A stretch of 9,161 bases of DNA from Desulfovibrio sp. (lineage in GTDB: Bacteria > Desulfobacterota > Desulfovibrionia > Desulfovibrionales > Desulfovibrionaceae), in NCBI GenBank assembly GCA_031282465.1, contig JAITDR010000194.1:1-9161 (forward strand), given 5' to 3'. The number at the start of each line of letters is the position of its first letter. Within the stretch, counting starts at the first letter, position 1. The translations under genes were made by a program, and so were the position numbers. This document shows, one piece after another, positions 1 to 4,411 of this stretch. The notes under the pieces are model-generated. The model saw only the letters and a program-made list of their open reading frames with translations, did no database searches and was not told where the DNA came from.

Positions 1-116
1 TCGAGCCGCACGGCGTCCATGGAAACAAGTATGCGCGTCCCTGTGACAGCCGCCACGGCATCCGCCAATTTTTCGGATGACTCGCCGCCCGGTACGCCGA
101 CTACGCCTATCTTCAT
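1..116 (-). CDS. Probable ATP-grasp enzyme of a GAK-type locus, N-terminal 38 codons only
   Basis: Only the first 38 codons are present; the gene runs off the left edge. The peptide opens MKIGVVGVPGGESSEKLADA and continues through TGTRILVSMDAVRL. It begins with a beta strand, then a glycine-rich turn, then an Ser/Glu/Lys-containing helix. From memory this resembles the start of the ATP-grasp enzyme of Desulfovibrio GAK (grasp-and-kinase) loci. ATP-grasp enzymes join a carboxylate to an amine or thiol through an acyl-phosphate. The nucleotide-binding and catalytic residues lie outside the window, so the assignment rests on the N-terminus and on context. The ATG at 116 has a GAGGA ribosome binding site at 124-128, 7 bases upstream. 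It follows the PhoU-kinase gene after 55 bp on the same strand, consistent with the same operon. Reality as a gene is fairly sure; the function is moderate. Confidence 0.6.
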   Translation of the reverse strand, partial: MKIGVVGVPGGESSEKLADAVAAVTGTRILVSMDAVRL

Positions 117-171
117 CAGGAATTCCTCGTATGGTTTGCGGCTTTTCCCTTCAGAAAGTTTTTCATTGGAA

Positions 172-1833
172 TTATGCCGTGTAATACAAAAGGTCGGGCG
201 GAAAGCTGAACGTTTCCCACATGGCGCCTGTCTCTCCGTGCGCGTTGATGGATTCCAGCAAAAAAGCCGCACGCATAAACATTGCACCGGCAAAGGCCTG
301 ATTCAGCTCGAAACGGACCGAAGTAAAAAACGACCGTGCCAGGGCAAAAGCCATGCGCGCCTGTATGCAGCCGTCGTTTTTTTCTTTCGCGAATTGCAGC
401 GCCCAGGAATAGAATTCCGCAATACCCCTGTTTAACCTGTCGCGCAGTGCAGCGTCAAAAATAGGGCGTCGGAAATTGGAAACAAGAAATACAGAGATAT
501 CCTGAACATAATCATACTGTTTTGAACGATAGAGGTCGATAAATCGTACAGCGTGCTCCTGATCATCATAAATTATATTATTGGTATTGAAATCGCCGTG
601 AATCAGCACGGAAAACGGAGCATACACGCTCTTTTCATATGTTGAGCAGTGTTCTATAAGGCTTTGTACGGAATGCACATACGCCTTGCCTACCGTGATA
701 TGCGAGCGCCCGGCGAACTCCGGGTGGACCTGGCGCACCTCATCGCTGCGTTGCTGTAACTGCTGCATGTAATCGACGGCAATCGAACCGGGCACAAGCG
801 TCTTTTCCCAGATATGCCGAACCGTCTTTTCCAACACGTGAAAGGCGTCGGCAACGGTTGCTTCGTCCCTGAGGATGATCAGGTCGTCAAAGCCGCAGCC
901 GCTCAGAAATTCTATAAGCAGCGACGCGCGGTCCACGTCTTCGTGATGCCCGAAAATACGTGGGACGGAGCCGGGGAAAAGGGTGTTCCATTTTTCGAGA
1001 TTTTCCTTTTCTCGGAAAATCTTCTTGGGCACTCCTTCCTTGTACAGGGAACCGTGCTCAGGCATATGACCCCCGCCCGCGCTTTCGACCTTGCCGATGC
1101 GGCAGCCGGAACGCGAGCCCCAGATGGCCTGAAAATTAATTTTTTCAATCGCGCCGGTATAGCCGGAATTTTCAAGCGTCCGCTGCAGCGAATCAAACTG
1201 TTCTATTTTGATGCGTTGCCCGAGGGCGGAAAAAAGAATCGCTTCGCCGACATTGAGCAGCATGTCGCCGATGCGCTCAAGATAACGATAAATAAAAACG
1301 GCTGTAATACAGTTGCCGGCATTTTCCCGGCCGACGTTGAGAAGACCGGTAAGACGCTCGAAAGATGTGCGATACAGAGCGTCAAGTATGTATTCAGAAC
1401 GGCAGATGTGCAGCGCCTTGGACAAATCGGATTCCTCCAGAGCCTGCAAGACCTGTTCCAGGCTTTCTTCAATAACCTGGAACATGGGAGCATATTCACT
1501 GTTGCGTAAAATACATCGCTCTGCAAGATGGTCCATTTGCTCAAGGATGTTGATGCACACGTCGCAAATGCGCTCCAGATTGGCCGTAATGGACAAAACA
1601 GCCCTGATCCGGTTCAGACTGCGTGTATCCATATCGCCGTGCGTATGGATGTAGGCATAGCATTTGTTTTCAATAATAGTTTTCAGATTATTGATATAGG
1701 ATTCACGGTTGACAGCTTTCTCATAAACCTCGCATGTCGGTGATTTGACAAAATTATGTATACGACTGACTTGTATTTGGGTTTCTGTAACAATAAAAGT
1801 AAAATTTTCTCGTATCTCATCAATATTATCCAT
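172..1833 (-). CDS. PhoU-domain / aminoglycoside-phosphotransferase-like kinase fusion protein
   Basis: This is a 553-residue cytoplasmic protein with two parts. Residues 1 to about 215 are all-helical and PhoU-like, with both diagnostic repeats: NLERICDVCINI at about 85-96 and YLERIGDMLLNV at about 184-195, matching the PhoU E..(G/C)D metal and phosphate-signalling motif. Residues about 260-530 form an APH/choline-kinase-type fold. It has a hydrophobic hinge strand (LLIEFLSG, about 305), the catalytic loop HGDFNTNN with H412, D414 and N419, and the Mg-binding FID with D433. PhoU proteins normally stop near 220 residues and regulate phosphate uptake and PhoR signalling. APH-fold kinases phosphorylate small-molecule hydroxyls. 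The substrate is unknown; there is no reason to think it is an antibiotic. The ATG at 1833 lies one base past the stop of the upstream amphi-Trp gene and has only a weak GTAGG site (1842-1846), so translational coupling is likely. The 5' third is AT-rich, the 3' part GC-rich. Confidence 0.88.
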   Translation of the reverse strand: MDNIDEIRENFTFIVTETQIQVSRIHNFVKSPTCEVYEKAVNRESYINNLKTIIENKCYAYIHTHGDMDTRSLNRIRAVLSITANLERICDVCINILEQMDHLAERCILRNSEYAPMFQVIEESLEQVLQALEESDLSKALHICRSEYILDALYRTSFERLTGLLNVGRENAGNCITAVFIYRYLERIGDMLLNVGEAILFSALGQRIKIEQFDSLQRTLENSGYTGAIEKINFQAIWGSRSGCRIGKVESAGGGHMPEHGSLYKEGVPKKIFREKENLEKWNTLFPGSVPRIFGHHEDVDRASLLIEFLSGCGFDDLIILRDEATVADAFHVLEKTVRHIWEKTLVPGSIAVDYMQQLQQRSDEVRQVHPEFAGRSHITVGKAYVHSVQSLIEHCSTYEKSVYAPFSVLIHGDFNTNNIIYDDQEHAVRFIDLYRSKQYDYVQDISVFLVSNFRRPIFDAALRDRLNRGIAEFYSWALQFAKEKNDGCIQARMAFALARSFFTSVRFELNQAFAGAMFMRAAFLLESINAHGETGAMWETFSFPPDLLYYTA

Positions 1834-1834
1834 A

Positions 1835-2101
1835 TTATTTACCTACAGATAACACGGTATTTTGCTCTTGTGCCTGAGTTTCTTTCCATTCAACTTTAAT
1901 GTTAATTTTGTTGTTTGTTCCTTTTTTTTTTGCTTTTATAGACAAATGTAAAAGGCCATTTGGATGCATTTCAATATATTCATCAGATGATGATAAAAGT
2001 ATTTTTCCGGTCTGCATACCTTCGGTTATAGCTTCAAGGAATGAAGATATGCTTTTGATATCTTGCAATGATTCAAAAATGAATTTTTTTTCAGCAGCCA
2101 T
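1835..2101 (-). CDS. Small amphi-Trp domain protein
   Basis: This 88-residue soluble protein is almost entirely one amphi-Trp domain. It has an N-terminal basic/aromatic strand (EKKFIFES), a helix (about 13-30), a GKILLSSSDEYIEMHP beta hairpin (about 32-47), then LHLSIKAKKK and KINIKVEW ending in the conserved W72. The domain is named for an amphipathic strand ending in Trp, and I associate it with GAK-type loci; its biochemical role is unknown. The ATG at 2101 has a strong GGAGG site (2109-2113) at 7-base spacing. Its stop is one base from the next ATG (PhoU-kinase), so the two are probably coupled. Two oddities: GC is about 31% by hand count over 1861-2100, far below the flanking genes, and the Lys codons after Ala57 form an uninterrupted run of ten A (1922-1931 on the + strand as T), a slippage-prone tract just before the conserved Trp. 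Confidence 0.85.
   Translation of the reverse strand: MAAEKKFIFESLQDIKSISSFLEAITEGMQTGKILLSSSDEYIEMHPNGLLHLSIKAKKKGTNNKINIKVEWKETQAQEQNTVLSVGK
1922..1931 (-). repeat. A10 homopolymer inside the small amphi-Trp gene
   Basis: Ten consecutive T on the + strand read as ten A in the coding strand (codons 57-60, Ala-Lys-Lys-Lys). The loss of one A opens a different frame that, by my translation, stays open almost to the normal end and stops at a TAG a few codons before it. The gain of one A gives a stop within about ten codons. Such tracts can cause polymerase slippage or length variation. That it does so here is inference. Confidence 0.6.
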
Positions 2102-2108
2102 GACATAT

Positions 2109-2113
2109 CCTCC
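2109..2113 (-). promoter_or_regulatory. Strong ribosome binding site of the small amphi-Trp gene
   Basis: GGAGG on the minus strand, 7 bases before the ATG at 2101. It fixes the start and is clearly stronger than the GTAGG sites of the PHP-like and PhoU-kinase genes. This suggests that the small protein is made in greater amount than its operon partners. Confidence 0.7.
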
Positions 2114-2187
2114 AATGCAGGTGAAGGTGTAATTTCAGGCGCGCGGCACGTGTTTCATCAAAGCCGGCCGGGAGCGAGACAACATAT

Positions 2188-3399
2188 TCAGCCGGACAAG
2201 CGTTCTGTATAGCGGCGGATGACGCATGCGCGGCAGGCTTGGTCCGCTATGAGTTTTTTGCGGAGTTTCAGGTCGTCCCATTCGGGTTGCAGTCCTACCT
2301 CGCGCTCGGCTTTCAGAGGGTCCTGTTCCGTCGGGGGGAGAATTTTTTCGCTCATGTGGCAGTCGTCGCCCATGAAGACGAGCAGTTCCCGGCGGTTTTT
2401 CGGACGGTTCCTGTTTTGTTCGGCCACCACCGAGACAAGAAATTCCGTGTATCGCCGCGATTGGGGGTTCCAGACTTCGTAGCCGTCGACATCATAGCCG
2501 GCCAGGAGGACCGGCCAGAACTGTTCCGGATGGGGAATAACGATGCAGCCGCCCGATCCGCGTATTTCTTCGATGAGTTCCCGCGTGCCGTAGTAGTATC
2601 CCGGCGGGAACGCGGCTTTGACGGCGGCCTTTACAGCATTGACGTAGACTTGCGCCCTGCCGATGAAGACGTCGTCGTATTTGCCGCGCATGCGGTTCAG
2701 GAAATTGCGGACGAGTTTGTTTTTCAGGCTGTGCCTGCACAGTGTTCCTCTGTGCCGTTCAATCAGGGAGAGCAGTTTGCGGGCGACGGCGGCCGCAAAG
2801 GCGACGCTGCGCCCGTCGGCGCCGCATTGGGCCGCCGCCTGTCGCGCAAGTTGCCCTCGGCCGCCCTGCGTTGCGCAGCCGAGGGCCTCCAGCAGGCTGT
2901 CGAGCTGCGTGCGGCGATAGTCCGCGGTATGCTCCAGCATGGCCCGGAAGGCGGCGGCCTGCGCGACTTTCTCGGTCCGGAAGTGGGCGAGAAGCTGTAT
3001 TTTTTGTGAAAATTCCTCGGAAAAGCAGTCCACTTCCACGCCGGAAAACCCGTCGAGTTCAAGCAGTTCATTGTGCTGGGTGGGGATGCACAATTCTTCT
3101 TCCACAGCCGGGAACATCCCCGCCATGCGTTCCCGCACGAGGGGAATCGGGATGAACTCCGGATGCCAGTGGATGGCCAGTGTGCTGCGTTGGCGCGGGT
3201 AAACGGCAAAGGGAACGCGGATGCGCTCTTCCTGTTCCGGGGTCAGCCGGGTGTCGACGATTGCCAGGAAGTTCGCCTCGTCTTCCGTCGTGGGCTCAAT
3301 GTCGAGCGATTCCGGAGACCTGAACACGCTTCGCGTTTCCGTAAGAGGACGCTTCGGGCGTCCTGCCGTTGCGGCCGCGGTCATTGCAGATGGTGTCAT
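2188..3399 (-). CDS. PHP-like metal-dependent phosphoesterase, GAK-locus associated
   Basis: This is a 403-residue soluble protein with the motif order of the PHP (polymerase and histidinol phosphatase) superfamily. The motifs are HWH at 77-79 after a strand, E122 in GVEVD, H139 in LLAHF, H290 in IVIPHPEQF, E308 in DGYEVWN, and D346/H348 in GDDCHM. PHP domains use these residues to bind two or three metals and hydrolyse phosphoesters; the substrate here is unknown. About 150 residues, rich in Ala/Arg and probably helical, separate H139 from H290, so the core carries a large insertion. The first 40 residues look disordered (Thr/Ala/Pro/Arg-rich). The ATG at 3399 is chosen for a GTAGG at 3406-3410, 6 bases away; Met6 has no comparable site. 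It sits 222 bp after the larger amphi-Trp gene and 86 bp before the smaller one, same strand. The fold is likely; the activity is inferred from visible ligands only. Confidence 0.75.
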   Translation of the reverse strand: MTPSAMTAAATAGRPKRPLTETRSVFRSPESLDIEPTTEDEANFLAIVDTRLTPEQEERIRVPFAVYPRQRSTLAIHWHPEFIPIPLVRERMAGMFPAVEEELCIPTQHNELLELDGFSGVEVDCFSEEFSQKIQLLAHFRTEKVAQAAAFRAMLEHTADYRRTQLDSLLEALGCATQGGRGQLARQAAAQCGADGRSVAFAAAVARKLLSLIERHRGTLCRHSLKNKLVRNFLNRMRGKYDDVFIGRAQVYVNAVKAAVKAAFPPGYYYGTRELIEEIRGSGGCIVIPHPEQFWPVLLAGYDVDGYEVWNPQSRRYTEFLVSVVAEQNRNRPKNRRELLVFMGDDCHMSEKILPPTEQDPLKAEREVGLQPEWDDLKLRKKLIADQACRACVIRRYTERLSG

Positions 3400-3482
3400 C
3401 GTTAGCCTACTACCGTGTAACGTATAAATTTTCGTATCAGCCCCAATGAGGGGAGTCGGTCTGAGCCGGCGCAGGGCCGACC

Positions 3483-3499
3483 GGGGAAATCATTTCCCC
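3483..3499. repeat. Inverted repeat abutting repeat copy 1
   Basis: GGGGAAAT (3483-3490), C, ATTTCCCC (3492-3499) form a perfect 8-base inverted repeat around one base. As RNA it would fold as a 6-bp stem with a 5-base loop. It runs directly into the first 17-bp repeat copy, so the two probably form one unit. Confidence 0.6.
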
Positions 3500-3513
3500 C
3501 GGCCGCCGGAGGC
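3497..3513. repeat. 17-bp GC-rich intergenic repeat, copy 1
   Basis: CCCCGGCCGCCGGAGGC. It is identical to the copy at 3583-3599, starting 86 bp further on. The motif (reverse GCCTCCGGCGGCCGGGG) matches, from memory, a very frequent extragenic element next to gene ends in Desulfovibrio-type genomes. It contains the palindromic core CCGGCCG / GCCGCCGG and would be structured in RNA. Confidence 0.7.
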
Positions 3514-3541
3514 ATATACCTCAATTGCAAGGTTTCAATGT

Positions 3542-3566
3542 TCGGCCTTGCGCCTGCTCAGGCCGA
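3542..3566. repeat. 7-bp inverted repeat in spacer
   Basis: TCGGCCT (3542-3548) and AGGCCGA (3560-3566) are perfect inverted arms around an 11-base loop. The element precedes the second 17-bp repeat copy and adds to the structured character of the spacer. Function unknown. Confidence 0.5.
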
Positions 3567-3573
3567 GGGTCAG

Positions 3574-3599
3574 GGGGCAGCGCCCCGGCCGCCGGAGGC
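3574..3599. repeat. 17-bp GC-rich intergenic repeat, copy 2, with hairpin
   Basis: The second copy of CCCCGGCCGCCGGAGGC lies at 3583-3599. It is preceded by, and shares its first four C with, a GGGGC-AGC-GCCCC hairpin (3574-3586). Copy 1 likewise overlaps a hairpin arm but with a different stem (GGGGAAAT/ATTTCCCC). Repeat core plus variable hairpin seems to be the unit. It lies 22 bp from the stop of the 146-residue amphi-Trp gene. Confidence 0.65.
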
Positions 3600-3621
3600 G
3601 TAAAAACAGATGTTACCCGGA

Positions 3622-4062
3622 CTACATGCTCTTTTTGTTTTTTATGTCCGCGGACTTTATGTCCTCTGCCTGTTTTTTCTCCGTGTCGTGGTCGTAGTAT
3701 GCCGTGCCTGCAGCAGCCGCGCCCGTCTGTGCCGGCGGCCCCGTCTGTGCCGGTTCCGCAGCTTTTTTTGCGTCATTGCCGGGCTGCTCGCCGGAAATTG
3801 CGGAGATACAGAACGCTTCTTCTCCGTCTTTGCATCCGGTGTAAAGCTGCCAGGAAATTTCCATCGCGAACGATTCTTTATCAAGCTTTTGCTTTGCTTC
3901 AATTGCGATGGTCACATCGGGTGCAGGGGCGAGCACGATCCTGCGTTCCCCTTTGCGCACCTCGATGCTGCCTGCTTTGAATGCCGTAAGCAGATTCTCA
4001 AGATACGAAATCGCGGCGCTGTATTCCAGCCTTTGCTCTGTGGAAATCTTTTTCTTTTCCAT
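3622..4062 (-). CDS. Amphi-Trp domain protein with low-complexity C-terminal tail
   Basis: This is a 146-residue soluble protein and the first gene of the proposed minus-strand operon. Residues 1-72 are an amphi-Trp domain: basic N-terminus (EKKKISTEQRL), helix YSAAISYLENLLTAFKAGS (about 14-32), IEVRKGERRIVLAP strands (about 33-46), TIAIEAKQKL, then FAMEISW ending in the conserved W71. Alignment with the 88-residue protein at 1835-2101 is clear by eye (W71 matches W72). Residues about 92-146 are an Ala/Pro/Lys/Asp-rich tail, probably disordered. It includes a six-residue tandem repeat (QTGPPA, QTGAAA) encoded by an 18-bp repeat (CCCGTCTGTGCCGG at 3722 and 3740, + strand). The ATG at 4062 has a GGAGA site (4069-4073) 6 bases upstream. 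The GC content is nearer the window norm than that of its paralog. The role is unknown. Confidence 0.8.
   Translation of the reverse strand: MEKKKISTEQRLEYSAAISYLENLLTAFKAGSIEVRKGERRIVLAPAPDVTIAIEAKQKLDKESFAMEISWQLYTGCKDGEEAFCISAISGEQPGNDAKKAAEPAQTGPPAQTGAAAAGTAYYDHDTEKKQAEDIKSADIKNKKSM
3722..3757. repeat. Two-unit 18-bp tandem repeat within the amphi-Trp tail
   Basis: CCCGTCTGTGCCGG occurs at 3722-3735 and again at 3740-3753, a period of 18 bp (six codons). It encodes the duplicated QTG-containing hexapeptide in the low-complexity tail. The 18-bp period keeps the frame, so copy number can vary without disrupting the gene. Confidence 0.6.
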
Positions 4063-4201
4063 GGTCGTTCTCCATTTGTTTTGATGAGCCGGTCCAGCAG
4101 TTTTTTCGGGTGCATGCGTGATTCGGGCAATGTTTCCGACATGCGCCTTCGGCAGTCAACTCCGCATGCCGCAGCCTGTGTCCGTCTTTTAGCCGTTGAT
4201 T

Positions 4202-4219
4202 GTGACGTAACAATGACGA
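4202..4219 (-). promoter_or_regulatory. PHO-box-like direct repeat upstream of the operon
   Basis: On the minus strand this reads TCGTCAT-TGTT-ACGTCAC: two 7-base units separated by an AT-rich 4-base spacer, period 11. The PhoB consensus has the same geometry (two CTGTCAT-type heptamers, 4-base spacer). Each unit matches at five of seven positions (GTCAT, GTCAC). It lies 140 bp upstream of the ATG at 4062. A PhoB site would fit an operon encoding a PhoU-domain protein, but the first two bases of each unit differ, so this is only a candidate. Confidence 0.35.
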
Positions 4220-4282
4220 GTCTGCGGCTTTTCATTGAACACTGGGGGGTGGTTGACGGCGCAGCGAGCGGGCCTTACGGAC

Positions 4283-4389
4283 GGCATGCCGGGGAGCATA
4301 CGAGCTTTGACGGGAAAATACCGTACGGACGTCGACTGTTTCCGCACAGTCGGGCATGTTGGGGAAGTCGGCGGGTTTGACGGGAAAAT
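4283..4389. repeat. 37-bp imperfect direct repeat, period 70
   Basis: Unit 1 is 4283-4319 and unit 2 is 4353-4389. Both start GGCATG, share GGGG at the same offset, and end in the identical 14-mer TTTGACGGGAAAAT (4306-4319 and 4376-4389). By hand, 26 of 37 positions match. The 14-mer places TTGACG as a possible -35 box in both copies. The repeat could be a duplicated promoter or regulator site for the helicase gene. Confidence 0.55.
4333..4352. promoter_or_regulatory. 7-bp inverted repeat, possible operator
   Basis: CGACTGT (4333-4339) and ACAGTCG (4346-4352) are perfect arms around six bases. The site lies 60 bp before the helicase ATG and between the two direct-repeat units. CTG-N8-CAG recalls LexA-type operators but the spacing is shorter than in E. 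coli LexA (CTG-N10-CAG). The regulator is unknown. Confidence 0.35.
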
Positions 4390-4405
4390 TGCCCTTAGGT
4401 ACAAA
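4377..4405 (+). promoter_or_regulatory. Candidate promoter of helicase-exonuclease gene
   Basis: TTGACG (4377-4382), 17-base spacer, TACAAA (4400-4405). The -35 matches five of six and the -10 four of six sigma-70 consensus bases. If used, transcription would begin about at the ATG at 4412, giving a leaderless message. That would fit the lack of a well-spaced ribosome binding site there (the nearest AGG is 12 bases away). Weak evidence. Confidence 0.25.
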
Positions 4406-4411
4406 CACAGG

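Larger units (their letters stand above)
3400..3621. other. Hairpin-rich intergenic spacer between amphi-Trp and PHP-like genes
   Basis: There is no gene here. From the PHP-like end it holds an AT-rich stretch, CGTATAAATTTTCGTAT (about 3421-3437), that may carry a promoter for the PHP-like gene, though I could not fit a convincing -35/-10 pair. It also holds a weak CCCC-AATGA-GGGG hairpin (3441-3453), the hairpin at 3483-3499, the inverted repeat at 3542-3566, the GGGGC/GCCCC hairpin at 3574-3586, and two copies of a 17-bp repeat. The cluster lies within the proposed operon, so it could be an attenuator, a processing site or a mobile repeat insertion. No long U-tract marks a classical terminator. 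Confidence 0.6.
4063..4411. promoter_or_regulatory. Divergent regulatory region between GAK-like operon and helicase-exonuclease gene
   Basis: There is no convincing gene in these 349 bp. Open frames cross it in several frames but none has a ribosome binding site. The motif CGTCA/TGACG is over-represented, with TGACG on the + strand at 4203, 4214, 4254, 4308 and 4378. Two TGACG copies 11 bp apart form a PHO-box-like element, and three sit in TTGACGG contexts that resemble -35 boxes. There is also a 7-bp inverted repeat (4333-4352) and a 37-bp imperfect direct repeat (period 70). The region must contain the promoters of both divergent transcripts. Confidence 0.6.

Noticed and set aside
814..1509. 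Plus-strand open frame (231 codons) inside the PhoU-kinase gene
   Set aside because: It is antisense to the PhoU repeats and kinase lobe, with no ribosome binding site of note and no recognised domain.
172..1833. Antibiotic-resistance aminoglycoside kinase
   Set aside because: The APH-type fold is shared by many metabolic kinases. The PhoU fusion and operon context give no support for a resistance role.
2239..3009. Plus-strand open frame (256 codons) inside the PHP-like gene
   Set aside because: It is antisense to a frame that carries an ordered set of metal-ligand motifs.
3497..3599. CRISPR-like arrangement of two identical repeats
   Set aside because: There are only two copies, 17 bp long with a 69-bp gap holding its own hairpins, and no cas genes. 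It fits an extragenic repeat family better.
3912..4235. Minus-strand open frame of 107 codons ahead of the amphi-Trp gene
   Set aside because: It overlaps the amphi-Trp start in another frame, crosses the PHO-box-like region, is Arg/Ser-rich and has no recognised domain.
3610..4380. Plus-strand open frame (256 codons) with a hydrophobic, Cys-rich start
   Set aside because: It is antisense to the 146-residue amphi-Trp gene, which has a good ribosome binding site and clear family resemblance. The apparent hydrophobicity comes from the complement of Lys/Glu codons.
4235..4411. N-terminal extension of the helicase frame to a TTG at 4235 (59 extra codons)
   Set aside because: No ribosome binding site before the TTG. 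The peptide shows no family resemblance and the DNA contains a direct repeat and a palindrome typical of a promoter region. Recognisable helicase sequence begins just after the ATG at 4412.
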